Source: Bacteroidota bacterium (GTDB taxonomy: Bacteria > Bacteroidota > Bacteroidia > AKYH767-A > 2013-40CM-41-45). From it: 64,000 bases of DNA. The stretch is from the NCBI GenBank assembly GCA_016708785.1, contig JADJFC010000005.1, positions 220,652 through 284,651 on the forward strand, written 5' to 3'. The notes under the pieces are model-generated. The model saw nothing but the letters and a program-made list of their open reading frames with translations, did no database searches and was not told the DNA's origin. The position numbers and the translations under genes are program-made. Positions 42,981-55,047 of this stretch are shown here, one piece after another (positions within the stretch are counted from its first letter, which is position 1; every line of letters begins with the position of its first letter).

Positions 42981-43895
42981 ATGGCTATCGAAAACAAGAT
43001 TTTAAAATATGCTGCAATTGACATTGGATCAAATGCTGTCAGATTACTATTGTGTAATGTTGTTGAAGAGCATGGCGTAGTGCATTTTAAAAAGTCAGAG
43101 CTGGTAAGAATACCTTTGAGATTAGGAGAAGATGTTTTTCGTGCAGGTAAGATCAGTGAAGAAAAGTCTGAACGTTTTATAAAAACGATGCGGGCATTCA
43201 AATTGTTGATCGATGTATTTGAACCGGTTTCCTATAGAGCATGTGCAACAGCTTCGATGCGTGAATCAATCAATGGAAAAGATTTGATTGAAAAAGTGAG
43301 AAAAGCTTGTGGACTTCAGATAGACATCATCACAGGCAAAGCAGAGGCGGAATTAATTTATGCAAATCATGTGGAAGAATTTTTAAGTAATGATCATTCA
43401 TATCTATATATAGATGTTGGTGGTGGAAGCACAGAGCTTACAATTTTTGATAAGAAGGAAATTGTAGCATCAAATTCATTTAATGTCGGCACCATACGAT
43501 GGCTAGAAGAGAAAGTCAGTGTGCAGGAATGGGAAGCAATGAAGACCTGGACGCTTGATAATACAATCCACCATCAGCCAATTACTGCTATCGGTTCAGG
43601 AGGAAACATCAATAAGATCTTTAAAATGATTGGCCGGAAAGGAAAGCCATTACCTATAGATAAGTTGAAAGAACTCTATGGTCAAATGAAAATTCAATCA
43701 CTCGATGACCGAATGGAGATCTGGGACTTGAATCCTGATCGTGCCGATGTAATTGTTCCTGCCGCAAGAATTTATTTGAGTATGATGAAAGCATCTAATG
43801 CAGCAGAGATTATTGTACCTCAGTTCGGATTGGCGGATGGGATTGTGCATGAGTTGCATTTTGGAAGCGTAAAAGCATCTTTGACCGGAATCTGA
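42981..43895 (+). CDS. ppx: Exopolyphosphatase / Ppx-GppA phosphatase
   Basis: A 304-aa ASKHA-fold phosphatase. AAIDIGSNAVRLLLCN is the first phosphate-binding loop. YIDVGGGSTELTIF is the second, and AIGSGGNINKI the third. ACATASMRES in between is typical. It removes terminal phosphate from polyphosphate or the 5' phosphate of pppGpp, linking to the stringent response. It is directly downstream of ppk1 and forms the usual ppk-ppx pair. Confidence 0.93.
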   Translation: MAIENKILKYAAIDIGSNAVRLLLCNVVEEHGVVHFKKSELVRIPLRLGEDVFRAGKISEEKSERFIKTMRAFKLLIDVFEPVSYRACATASMRESINGKDLIEKVRKACGLQIDIITGKAEAELIYANHVEEFLSNDHSYLYIDVGGGSTELTIFDKKEIVASNSFNVGTIRWLEEKVSVQEWEAMKTWTLDNTIHHQPITAIGSGGNINKIFKMIGRKGKPLPIDKLKELYGQMKIQSLDDRMEIWDLNPDRADVIVPAARIYLSMMKASNAAEIIVPQFGLADGIVHELHFGSVKASLTGI

Positions 43896-43965
43896 AATTT
43901 CCTACCCGGAAGTATTAAAATTATTGTTTACATTTATTGAACTAATAATTTTAACCTTCACTCCC

Positions 43966-46900
43966 ATGAGAATTAAGATTCTTTTGATCCTTTTTGTAAT
44001 TAATTTTATTTCTGCAAAGTCATTTTCTCAATGCGATTCTGTGGTCATTGAAAATGAAAGAGACGTAGCTGATATTTTTATACCTCATTTAGTCAAACGG
44101 TAACTCATTACTCTTCGACCGGAAAAGTACTTGACATTACCCGTAAAAGTCAAAGTGAACCAGGCGCTATCTGGGTGGTCACCGACATTGATTCATTTCA
44201 ATATGATTCGAATGATAGCCTGATCTATCATATTTCAAAAAGTTCAGTTCAATATCCAAATCCTACTATTTATAAGTACGAATATAGTTATGATGTTTCC
44301 GGAAATAAATTGACTGATACAAGAAGTAATTTCAATGGAATATGGAACATTCTTGAATCAGATTCCAATGTTTATGATTTGCAAAATAATGTACTTAGCA
44401 CTGTTCATTACTCAATTACTCCAAGTTACATTTATAAAGCACTTCATACTTATGATTTGAGCAACAATGATATAAGAGTGATCATTCAAGGCCGGAATTG
44501 TAGTTCGTGGAACGACTCTTTAAGAGAAGACAAAGTATATAATGTTTCCGGACAAAAGATTGAAAATTATTCCATGAAGTATATTACTGGTGTTTGGGAT
44601 TCTACATTGATCACCTACTATCATTTCAATACAAATTCATTGCTTGATACAATGTATACCCGAAAAAAAACACTAGGGATATGGGAGAATAATCAGATGG
44701 AAATTTTCACATATGGAATTTTAAATAAACAAATTCATCACTATACTTTGTCATGGGATGCGTCTCAATGGCTTTATGAATATGATGAATTTACAGATGT
44801 AGATCAATATGGTTATTTGTCTTATAGAGAATCATATTATGCTAACTATTCCCCATTACTAACCTGGTCATCAGATAATGGTTATTACTCACAGGTCAAT
44901 GATTCATTGGGAAATATGCTCTCATGGGCATCAGACCCATCACCAGGTAACCCTGGTTATGGTTCTTATAATTATACAAATGGAGTGTTAACCACTGCTT
45001 TTATTCACACTGAAACGATGGGCGGATTCGTGAGTGATAAGTCATTCGATTATTATTACGCAGAACTGTTTGGAGATACAATTTCATGCGCAGGTACTCC
45101 GAACATTTTATCAGTCGATAGTTGTCCCGGCAGTACTTATCTATGGAATACAGGAGATACCACTACTAGTGTTTCAGTAGATTCATCTGGATATTTTCAA
45201 GTGACAATTACCAGACCGGATGGTTGGGTAGTTACTACCCCTCAAATTCATGTAGAGATTTCCGGTTCACTTCCTGTTGTTTATCAAAGTGTGGATAGTG
45301 TTGTCAATCTTTGTACAGGAGAGAATGTGATTTTATATTCGATTCATGAAGATGGTGTGACATATCAATGGTACAGAGGAGGTATAGCATTGTCAGGTCA
45401 AACTGAAAATCTGATGCAATTATATTCGGGCAATCAGCAAGGTGATTATTATTTAATTGCAACTAGTGGTTGCGGAAGTGATACATCATCAATAAGTCAA
45501 TTGGTAGTTCGTCAAAAGCCGCCAACTCCTGTGATCACTGCATCCGGGCCACTTGACATTTGCGAAGGCGATAGTGTAACTCTTACATGCACGACTGCTG
45601 ATTCGTATTTGTGGACATTGAGTGGCGATACTACTCAATCAATTACAGTAAGTAACACCGGAACATATGATGTAGAAGTTTTTAATGTTGCAGGATGTTC
45701 GAATCAAAGTAACATTTCTGTGCTTGTACATGCATACGTTCCGACAAGCAATATTCTTATCACGAATAATCGTTTGATCTCTTCTCCGAACGCTACACCA
45801 ATTCAGTGGTATCTGGATGGAGTACCTATTTCAGGTGCAAATCAAGGATATTATTTTCCTACTGTTGCAGGCAATTATTCTTACGTAGTATCGTCTTATG
45901 CTACATGTCAAACATATTCAGATACGATCTATATTGATCCGACAAGTTTAAATGTTTCTGTTGGACCGGATGTATGGGCATGTTATGGAAGCGAAGTTTT
46001 TATTGGAATGTACAATCCTATTATAGGCGGTGTTGGACCGTTTACCTATTCATGGAGTTCAGGTGTAATTAATTTGGGAAATGGAAGAGGACAAATAGTG
46101 AATGCCATTTCCAATCGAACTTACACACTAACTGTAACGGATAGTCAAGGTCGGGTCGCAACTGATCAATTAAATTTCTATGTCTATCAACCTGTTCCCT
46201 CTACAATTTCTGCAACAACGTTACCAATGTGTCAAGGTAATGGTGAAACTGTAGAATTGAATTACTCAACTGCTATGGTTCAGAAGTGGATCGTAAATGG
46301 TGACACAATGACTAGTGGATCGAGAACATATAATTTGACAGGATCTTCTATCTGTCAAGTAATATATCTTGATTCAAATAGTTGTTTGATAACTACAGAA
46401 CCCGATACATTTTATTTTTATCAAGTTGTTCCGGGTCCACATATTTTTCTTGAGCAATCGGTTGGATTTTGCCAAACAGGTGTAGGAACATATTGGGTCA
46501 ATCCAAATCCGGGAAGTACTTATCGGTGGGAGGTAGATCAGAATACATTTAGCACAGATACAATTGTAAATATTGTTTATCCTGATCAGTATACACTTTA
46601 TGAAACAGATTTCAACGGTTGCGAGCAGTCGTCAGATTTTCATGTGATCTCGAGCATGCCTCGATCGGATATGGATCTGGTTTTAGTTCATTCGGGAAAT
46701 TGTGATTCAGTTTTTCTTGAAGCTCCTGAAATTGTTGGAGGTAATTATTCATGGCAATATAATTCTACATGGTATAGTGGAAATTCGTATAGAGTAAATA
46801 TCACATTGGGAGGCAATTATTTTTGTAGAGTAATTACCCCTGATGGCTGTGAGACCTATTGTTTCTATACTTATAATGGCATTAATTCAATTGTCTTTTC

Positions 46901-47807
46901 TATCGATTCATTGAACGGAATGCTCTATTATGATGGACCTTTTGTACAAGGTACCGGATATCAGTGGTTGTTGAATGGAGAGCCAATAGTTGGAGCACTT
47001 AACAACTATTATCTTCCAACTGTTCCCGGGAATTATAGCCTGAGAATATTAAATAATGGGACGTGCTATCAATATTCAAACAACATTGACATGATTGTAT
47101 GTACAATAAATTTAGTTTCCTCATCAGCTCTTGTCTGTATTGGAACTTGCAATGGCGATGCAAGTGTTGTAGCAACAGGCACACCTCCATTTGATTATTT
47201 ATGGAGTAACGGGTCTACTGCTACATCTGTTAACGGATTGTGTACTGGATATTATTCGGTTTCAGTTACAGATAGTATTGGGTGTAATTCTGTTTCTAGT
47301 TTTGTGATCGAAAACGATAGCGTAAACTTTATTGCAGAAGTTAGACACACTTCATGCATTGCATGTGACAATGGAAGTTTTTTACTGAATGTAGATGAAC
47401 CGGTTGGCTCATATACTATTTCAATTGATCCACCGCAAGGAATAATTACTGGTGATTCGATAACAGGACTTCCACCTGGATTTTATCAGATATGTGTAAC
47501 AAATCTATTGGGTTGCACCAGTTGTGACAATCTAACAATTTTGCAAGACCCAACGTTGGTACCTAGTATAAAAGATCAATTGATAGTTGTATATCCAAAT
47601 CCAACTCATTCACAAATTGTAATATCAGTTGAAAATGGAATTGATGATGCTCGATATATAATTATGAATAATCTGGGTCAGAAATTATTGGAAGGTTGGA
47701 TGCAAGGAATAAACACTATAGTCTCATTAGAAGATCTTACAGTTGGATTGTACTTTTTGAAAATTGAAGGAAAAATAAATAAGGTGTTTCCTGTAATAAA
47801 GAACTAA
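43966..47807 (+). CDS. Large T9SS-exported protein with Ig-like and SprB repeats (frameshifted)
   Basis: About 1280 aa. The signal peptide is MRIKILLILFVINFISAKSF. The frame breaks at the T run 44075-44079; one added T gives DIFYTSFSQTVTHYSS and continues into the long frame. The first 350 residues are Tyr/Asp-rich repeats (YDVSGNKL, YDLSNND) resembling YD/RHS-like text. Then come Ig/PKD-like modules with YLWNTGDTTTSVSV and ITASGPLDICEGDSVTLTC-type Cys pairs, an SprB repeat about 1045-1120 (CIGTCNGDASVVATG), and a type A sorting domain from about 1204 (VVYPNPTHSQIVISV). SprB repeats occur in gliding-motility adhesins; a cell-surface adhesive role is inferred. Confidence 0.8.
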
Positions 47808-48274
47808 GTTTCAATCTAATTATGTTTAAAGAAATTGTACTTTTATATAAAAATAGATTCAATGTGCTGATGTCCCGTCTTGAAAAAACCTTACAAGTTT
47901 TAGAAATTAGTCCTGTTTTTTCTTGTCACTTTTGAAGTACTAAATTACAATAATTTAATTGATCTTTGTTATGTTAAGTAAAGCGGAGTTGAGCTCTGCT
48001 GGAGAGCAGCTCAACAAGGAATAACTTAACCCGATAGTATAAAAGGAATCAATTTAAAAAATTTCAATTTAAAGCATTTGAACCATAGCCCTAAGTTTTA
48101 TAAAATGCTTAATAAATATTTTCCGGAAAGGGAGTCAGCTTAAAGCACGTTAAATAGTTTTTAGATAGCAATTCTGTTCTAGTTGAAAATGTACACTAAT
48201 TTAACTAAAGCATAATATTCGTTTTATTCAGTTTCGTTTGGGATTTTTCAATTTTGCAGCACAAAAGAATCCAA
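47808..48274. other. 467-bp gap with no gene
   Basis: Only short non-coding features are seen. One is a hairpin at 47988-48015 (GTTGAGCTCTGCT / AGCAGCTCAAC). The text near the right end is AT-rich, as expected for a promoter region of the following gene, but no convincing TAnnTTTG box could be assigned. Confidence 0.6.
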
Positions 48275-49111
48275 ATGAAAAATTATCTATTCAGCATTCT
48301 ATTCTTGATTCAATGTGTTTCTGCTGAAGCACAACAAGGACTTGAAAAGATCATCGTTGAGAAATATTATATTTCCAATGATGAAGATGAAAAAGGAACA
48401 GACGGCGCTCTAAGTTCCGGTTCTGTAACATATCGTATTTTTGTTGACATGCTTCCTAAGTATCGATTTCAGGCAGTTTATGGCGTTCCAGGTCATCCTA
48501 TGAAAATTTCTACAACGTCTTATTTTTACAATGATGAAGTAAATGGAGGTGCAACAGCGAACGATATTTCAAATATGGATTTAAATACAGGTGCAGTTAT
48601 GCTTGATTCATGGGTCTCGGTTTGCGCTGGTTCAGACGGCAATTTTGCAGTTTTAAAGGAAGACGACTCTACTACCATAGTAAATAGTAATCAGCGAATT
48701 TTACAAAACGTAGATCGTAAAAGCAAAATTTCCCTAAAGGCAAGCGATGGATTGTATCCCGCATCACCACTTTCAATTGCAAGTATCTATGGTATTGATA
48801 GTTTACAAATGTTGTTTTTTAAAAATAATATTCCGGCCAATGAAGGCCAATCATTCTATACTGATAATGGGTCATGGGCATCTTTTGGTGGTTCAATTGG
48901 CCTTGATTCTTCAAACAGAGTTTTAATCGCGCAACTCACTACCGAAGGCGAGTTTAGTTTTGAGTTGAATCTTCAACTGGGTACACCTTTTGGAGGTGTC
49001 GAAAATTATGTTGCGAAAGACCCGATTGGTGAAGAAATATTATTTCCGGGATTAAATTATAAAAATGAGAATGTAAAAACTTTGTCGCCACCAGTAGGGA
49101 AATTAAATTAA
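48275..49111 (+). CDS. GLExxIVExYY paralogue 1 (secreted, no sorting domain)
   Basis: About 278 aa with the signal peptide MKNYLFSILFLIQCVSAEAQ. Shared family marks: GLEKIIVEKYYIS after the signal; SGSVTYRIFVDMLPKYRFQA; VYGVPGHPM; MLDSWVSV; NGSWASFGGSIG; and the end FELNLQLGTPFGGVENYVA. Unlike paralogues 2, 3 and 4 it has no YPNP sorting domain and ends at GKLN soon after the family domain. The family is not one I can name. The core length of about 250 residues suggests a single beta-rich domain. A terminator follows at 49135. Confidence 0.7.
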   Translation: MKNYLFSILFLIQCVSAEAQQGLEKIIVEKYYISNDEDEKGTDGALSSGSVTYRIFVDMLPKYRFQAVYGVPGHPMKISTTSYFYNDEVNGGATANDISNMDLNTGAVMLDSWVSVCAGSDGNFAVLKEDDSTTIVNSNQRILQNVDRKSKISLKASDGLYPASPLSIASIYGIDSLQMLFFKNNIPANEGQSFYTDNGSWASFGGSIGLDSSNRVLIAQLTTEGEFSFELNLQLGTPFGGVENYVAKDPIGEEILFPGLNYKNENVKTLSPPVGKLN

Positions 49112-49134
49112 TGTTATTTTGATTCCTTTATATG

Positions 49135-49178
49135 AAAGGTCCTGACTTGAACACATTTTCAAGTCAGGACCTTTTTAT
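49135..49178 (+). terminator. Terminator after paralogue 1
   Basis: AAAGGTCCTGACTTGA pairs exactly with 49159-49174 (TCAAGTCAGGACCTTT) around an 8-nt loop, then a T run. It separates paralogue 1 from paralogue 2. Confidence 0.9.
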
Positions 49179-49399
49179 TTATTAGAGTTGCTCTCTAAAA
49201 AAATGTCATTTTATCTATATCAAACTAATAAATAAAACTTGGTTGTTAGCAATTTAATCAGGTTCTGTTAATCCAATACTAATACAACCATAATATTAAA
49301 ACAAGTGGATTGCAGATTTCAATTCAGACTTTTGTCATCGCAATCAGCAGAAAATATTTCAACTAAAAATCTATCTATTCATTAATTAACTTCCTAATC

Positions 49400-50482
49400 A
49401 TGAAAAAAATTATACCAGGATTACTACTTCTTTTACTTTCCCATTCAGCAAGATCTCAGAATGGATTAGAAAGTGTTATTGTTGAGCGCTACTATGTTTC
49501 AGATGCAAATGATGCAACTATGAATTCTACGGGTGGTATCTTGCCTGTTGGTTCAGTAACATATAGAGTATTTGTTGATTTGCTCCCGGGATATAAATTT
49601 CAAGCAGCATATGGAGTTCCGGATCACGAACTTCGAATTGAAACAACAACTTTGTTCTTTAATAATGAAGATAGGGGAGCAACCGCTCCAACCTATACTA
49701 AAAATCAAGCCTCGCAGAATACAGTAATGCTAGATTCGTGGTTATCTGTTGGTGCAGCATGTTCAGGTAATTTTGGAGTATTGAAGTCATTGGATGATGG
49801 ACTAAATAATTTTACCAATTCAGATGGTGTATTACAGAACAGCGATATTACTGCAGGTATTCCACTTACAACTCAAGATGGACTTATTGCAGGAACTCCG
49901 GAGGCAGTTACAGCTGTTGGTATTACCACTGAAATGGCAATGTTTGATGCACAAAATGATGGAACAAATGGTCCGCTATTTTCTACATTCAATGGTTCAT
50001 GGGCATCATTAAATGGTTCTATCGGACCGGATACAGCAGACAATAAAATTTTGATAGCTCAAATGACAACTAATGGAGATTTTTCTTTTGAATTGAATAT
50101 ACAAATTGGAACTCCTTCAGGTGGCGTTGAAAATTATGTGGCGAGAAACCCAATTGGTGCTGAAATATTAGAACCAACTCTTATCTATTCCGCAATCAAT
50201 GGTATTGGCAATGGATTATCTGTTTCGGTTCCGGTATTGAATGTTTACCCAAATCCTGCAGTCGTCAATTTCGATCTTGAGATCAAATCTGTTGTCCCGG
50301 AGGCAGATGCTTCTTATACTATATACAGTATTCTTGGAACTGAAGTCATTCATAAAAACTTAGGTAGAATATCAGCAGAATATACTGAGAAGGTAGATGT
50401 TTCTTCATTGTCATCAGGACAATATTTCGTTAAAATATCTGTAGACGGAATTGAAAATTATAAGCGCATAGTTAAAAAATAA
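49400..50482 (+). CDS. GLExxIVExYY paralogue 2 (T9SS sorted)
   Basis: A 360-aa protein with a signal peptide (IIPGLLLLLLSHSARSQ), the family domain and a type A sorting domain. Family marks: NGLESVIVERYYVSDANDAT, VGSVTYRVFVDLLPGYKFQA, AYGVPDHELRI, MLDSWLSVGAACSGNFGVLK, GSWASLNGSIGPD, GTPSGGVENYVARNPIGAEI. The sorting domain starts near residue 275 (VLNVYPNPAVVNFDLEI) and ends in YFVKISVDGIENYKRIV. This is the cleanest full-length copy and useful as the family reference. The domain resembles nothing I can name. Confidence 0.78.
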   Translation: MKKIIPGLLLLLLSHSARSQNGLESVIVERYYVSDANDATMNSTGGILPVGSVTYRVFVDLLPGYKFQAAYGVPDHELRIETTTLFFNNEDRGATAPTYTKNQASQNTVMLDSWLSVGAACSGNFGVLKSLDDGLNNFTNSDGVLQNSDITAGIPLTTQDGLIAGTPEAVTAVGITTEMAMFDAQNDGTNGPLFSTFNGSWASLNGSIGPDTADNKILIAQMTTNGDFSFELNIQIGTPSGGVENYVARNPIGAEILEPTLIYSAINGIGNGLSVSVPVLNVYPNPAVVNFDLEIKSVVPEADASYTIYSILGTEVIHKNLGRISAEYTEKVDVSSLSSGQYFVKISVDGIENYKRIVKK

Positions 50483-50561
50483 AACATATTTCATCCAATA
50501 AACAGACAAGTAATTCAACAGAATTACATGTCTGTTTTATTAAACAAATCTCTTCTGCTCT

Positions 50562-53500
50562 ATGAAACATGTGAGTTTAATTTGCCTGATCCTTTTGTTA
50601 AGCTTCTTTTCAGCTTTGGGTCAAGGTACAGTAAGAGGTAAAGTCACAGATGAAAATGGAGAGTCAATAATTGGTGCGGCCATTGTATTGAAATCAAAGC
50701 CGACGGTAGGTATAGTAACAGATCTTGATGGGAATTATTCACTGAAAATTACTGATAGCCTGGCGCAGACATTAATCATTTCAATAATTGGTTATCAGAA
50801 AATCGAAGAAACAATTCATCCTGTCAATGGCCAGGTGTTGATCCTAAACTATGTTTTAAAACCTGATGCTAAACAGATCAATGAAGTTGTGATTACTTCG
50901 AAGGCAGTAAAATCGAAAGATTATTATATAGAGAGCATGAAAAAAAAGTCTGCAGCAACTCTCGATTATGTATCTTCTGAAACAATAAAAAAGACAGGAG
51001 ATGCTAGCGTGTCTGCAGCGATTTCAAGAGTTTCAGGAGTTTCAACCAATGGCAATTTTATTACTGTTCGTGGAATTGGTGATCGGTATATTAAAACAGC
51101 GATCAATGGTTTAAGAATTCCTACATTGGATCCTTTTACAAATAATATTAAGCTTGATTTATTTTCTGCAAACCTTGTTGATAATATTACTATAACCAAA
51201 ACAGCTAGTCCCGATATTGCGGGAGACTGGGCCGGGGCTTACATGTCAGTGCAGACGAAGGATTTTCCTGAACAGTTGACTGTAAATTTTGAAACCACTG
51301 CCGGATATAACAGTCAGTCAACATTCAATAACGTATTGAGCTCTCAAAGAAGCACTACTGATTGGTTGGGCTATGATAATACTTTCAGAGAACACAACCA
51401 TTCAGAATTTACAAATGCAGTTAGTACACCAACTCAGTATCAGGAATTCGTTGCTTTGGGACTTGGTTCCTATTACAATTCATTGGGTGTTAATCAGCAA
51501 AATTGGGGCGAAGGAACAGAAACAGGTGAGATGTATTTTAAACTAGGACTGGTTCAACTAGGTCTGCTTCCTCCCGCACAATTCGATGACCAAGATGCTT
51601 TCAACAATGCCAAGTTGCTTTATATTAATGGACCTTATAAAAATCAGGCTTTTGATAATTTGAATGCAGGTGTACCGACTACAGGGAATTCATTTCCGAA
51701 TAATTGGAATACGACAGTAAGAAAAGCTCCTATCAATTTCAGTCAAAGTTTTACTATAGGGAATCAAGTGAAATTATTCAAACGAGATCTGGGATTTATT
51801 GTGGGATACCGATATGGTAGTTCAATTGTGTATGATGCGAATTCTGTTTCCAATCGTGCAGCTGTAGCTGCTGATGATCAGGGAAATTTGGTGAACACTG
51901 TCTCATCGGCAATGCAACAGCAAGTAAGTAAAGAGGCCAATGGCTGGAGCGCATTGGTAAATGCTTCCTATAAAATCAATCCAAACAACAGTTTTTCATT
52001 GGTATTCATGCCTAATTTCACGGGAGTGAATACTGTGTTAAGCTCGGTTGATAATAGAGATTCTTCAAATTTTGTAATTACTCAAAGTCAATTTTATGAG
52101 CAGAGACAACAATTAATTTATCAACTTAAAACCGAGCATTACATACCTACAATTAAAACAAAAATTGATTTCAGCGCATCTTATACGAATGGAAAAGTAG
52201 TGCACCTGATTTTAAAAACGTGCAGTATTTGAAAGACCCATTCACGGATTTTTATCAGATTGGGCCAGAGATCAGGGATGGTATCCATCGTTATTATCGT
52301 TACTTATCTGATGACCTGTTTGATTCTCAACTTGCATTTGAACTTCCAATCAAGAAGAGAGATTATCTGGTAAGAAAAGTAAAATTTGGTGGAGCATATC
52401 AACGCAATGAAAGGAAAAGTGATCAGTATGATTATTCAATTGACTTTGGAAATTACTCTGCTTTAACAATGAAGAATGATGATCTTGAAGGGTTGTTTAA
52501 TTTAAATAATTTTAATTTGTATTCATTTACGGATATTTATTCTGTAGACCATCATACAATTGATATATTCTATAATGAAGCAGCTTCGGATGCAAATCAT
52601 ACTTTTGGAAATAGTAGTATTGCGGCAGGATTTATTATGACTGATTATTCCATTTCAGATCAGTGGCGTGTATCTGGCGGACTTCGAGTAGAAAATGCAG
52701 TTATAGAAACTGATGTTGTAAAATTCGATTCCCTCAATTATAAAGAAAATGACCCACGTAGAAATTATCGTGATGGATTGCCACTGGCAAATCCAGGAAA
52801 ACTAAACGAAACGAGTATTTTGCCTTCGTTGAATGTAATTTATAAATGGAAAAAGTCAGAAGACCTTGAATTAAATGCCAGATTTAATTTTAGTCAGTCT
52901 ATTGCTAGGCCAAGTATAAGGGAACTTTCCGAAGTTGCTGTATTTGATTACGAATACAGAGCATTTGTTTACGGGAATTCAGATCTGAAAATGGCGCATG
53001 TCAATAATTATGATCTTCGTTTGGAGTCCTATTTTAAATCAGGGGAAAATATTTCGATTAGTCTCTTTTATAAGACATTTAAAGATCACATTGAGTTGGT
53101 TAAATCAGTTGGATATAGTTGGCAAAATGTTGACAATTCTCAAGTGGCCGGGATCGAACTGGAAGGAAGAAAAAAGTTATGGAAGAATATTGATTTTCGA
53201 GCAAATATCTCACTCATTTATTCTCAAACTGAATTCGTTAGAAACCGATTGGACATCAGTGGTGGTGTGAAAAATTATATTCCGCAGGATACAGTAAAAC
53301 GTTCCATGTTCGGCCAGGCTCCGTTTGTAATCAATTGTATTGTGTCATACACAGCAGACAGTTTAGGATTGACAGCTACACTAAGTTATAATGTACAAGG
53401 TTCACGATTGGTTATTGCAGCAGATGTAAAAGAAATACCGGATATCTATGAGCAACCAAGACATTTATTGGATTTCAAGATTTCGAAATCGATTGGTAAA

Positions 53501-53644
53501 CATTTCAGTATAAACTTTACAGTGAGGGATATTTTCAATTCACCTGTTCAACGATCATACAAATATACCAACGGAGACATTCTGGATTATGACACATATC
53601 GTTATGGGACAAATTATGTGTTAGGTTTCGTCTATAAAATATAA
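50562..53644 (+). CDS. TonB-dependent receptor within the paralogue cluster (frameshifted)
   Basis: About 1027 aa. The signal peptide ends near FSALGQG. CarboxypepD_reg-like domain about 22-105 (VTDENGESIIGAAIVLKSKP); plug about 130-240 with VSGVSTNGNFITVRGIGDRY and TKTASPDIAGDWAGAYMSV; a large barrel ending DTYRYGTNYVLGFVYKI. The frame breaks at the A run 52193-52196: one added A gives KSSAPDFKNVQYLKDPFTD, continuing to the second half. The plug type (RGIGDRY, TKDFPEQ) is common beside beta-helix surface proteins of the kind at 56048. There is no SusD. Confidence 0.85.
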
Positions 53645-53685
53645 TACTCAATATTGAATGTACAGGTATCATAATGATTAATGAG

Positions 53686-55034
53686 ATGAAAAGAATTTAT
53701 TGTATCGTGCTTGCCATGATTTTATGCAATGCTGAATTTGCTTTTTCACAGATTGAGAAAGTGATAGTGGAGCCATATTATATTTCTGACAGTCTGGATG
53801 CAACTGATACAACCGGCGGATTACTGGAAATTGGATCAACGACATACAGAATATATATTGATCTTGCACCTGGTGTAAAACTGAGAAAGATTTACGGAGA
53901 CCAGAATCATCCGCTTAAATTTTCAAGTACAGAAAGAGTTTTTAATAATTCAGCAGATGGATTAACATTTGCCAAGGATTTTAATAGATCACGTTTAGGC
54001 GAGAATACAGTAGCTCTAGATTCCTGGTTGACGTTAGGACAAACAACAAGGATCGGAGCAAAAACATATTTTGGTGTATTGAAGAGTCAGGATGTTAGTG
54101 GCTCCTTTATCGGTGGAGTAAATAATGATGGAGGAAGTGCAGCTATACCAGGTGGGTTGCTTACCAATAATGACCCTGCAGCAGGAATTCCTATAGCGGT
54201 CTCTGATGGAATGGATACGATGAATACCATTCCTTCTTCGTGGGCTGATTACGGATTTATAAATGATACATCGGGAGTTGACTCAACAATATTTGGTTCA
54301 GCGAAGCAGGGGAATGAATTTGTAAGTTACAATGCAGCATTGATGAATTCGGGAGTGAGTGGAGTGAATGCAGACAGTAATATTGTTCTTGTCGCTCAAA
54401 TTACAACGAAAGGTCAGATTTCTTTTGATCTAAATATAGAAGTGGAAGTGCCGGCCTTTCCGAATCCTGTTTATGTAAAATATGTATCAGAATTCGTAAA
54501 CGGAGAATCAAACAGTGATACATTGAAGCTTAGTCCTTTTCTACGTTACCCTGCAAGTTGTGGTTGTACAGATCCGAATTTTCTTGAATACAATGCAAGT
54601 TTCTCTTGTAACAATGTGGACTCTTGCCTAACGCGGATAATATTTGGATGTACTGATACACTAGCTTGCAATTATGATGCGAGTGCGAATTACAATTTAC
54701 CGGGACTATGTTGTTATCCGGGGAATTGCAGTGATCGGGATATTGGCATTGTTTGTCCTTCCTTTCAATTGGTAGGAATTCCGATCGGTTTGTGGATTTG
54801 CATCCTAATCCGGTGAATGATGATTTAATATATCAGTTTACTTCTGATCAGGAAAAAGAGTATTCATATTCAATTTATAATTCAATTGGTGAATTGGTTT
54901 TGCACAGTGCTCTTGGAAAAGTGACCAGGCAATTCACAGATCAGATTGATATGAGTAATTTAATTTCCGGAATTTATATTTTCAAATTAAACAGTACAGA
55001 CATTTCCACAACAAGCAAAGTGATAAAAAAATAG
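53686..55034 (+). CDS. GLExxIVExYY paralogue 3, divergent, Cys-rich (frameshifted)
   Basis: About 449 aa from MKRIYCIVLAMILCNAEFAF. Family marks are weaker: IEKVIVEPYYISDSLDAT, IGSTTYRIYIDLAPGVKLRK, ALDSWLTLG, GAKTYFGVLKSQDV. After the core comes a Cys-rich region with GCTDPNFLEYNASFSCNNVD and FGCTDTLACNYDASANY, the calcium-type GCTDPxAxNYN repeat of marine Bacteroidota. The frame breaks near 54750-54785. The other frame then gives DRFVDLHPNPVNDDLIY and a sorting domain ending in KVIKK. An alternative start is at 53674. Confidence 0.7.
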
Positions 55035-55047
55035 TTCCTCCATCAAA

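Noticed and set aside
50562..53644. SusC of a polysaccharide utilisation locus
   Set aside because: No SusD, glycoside hydrolase or carbohydrate regulator is found nearby. The plug type is a different TonB receptor class.
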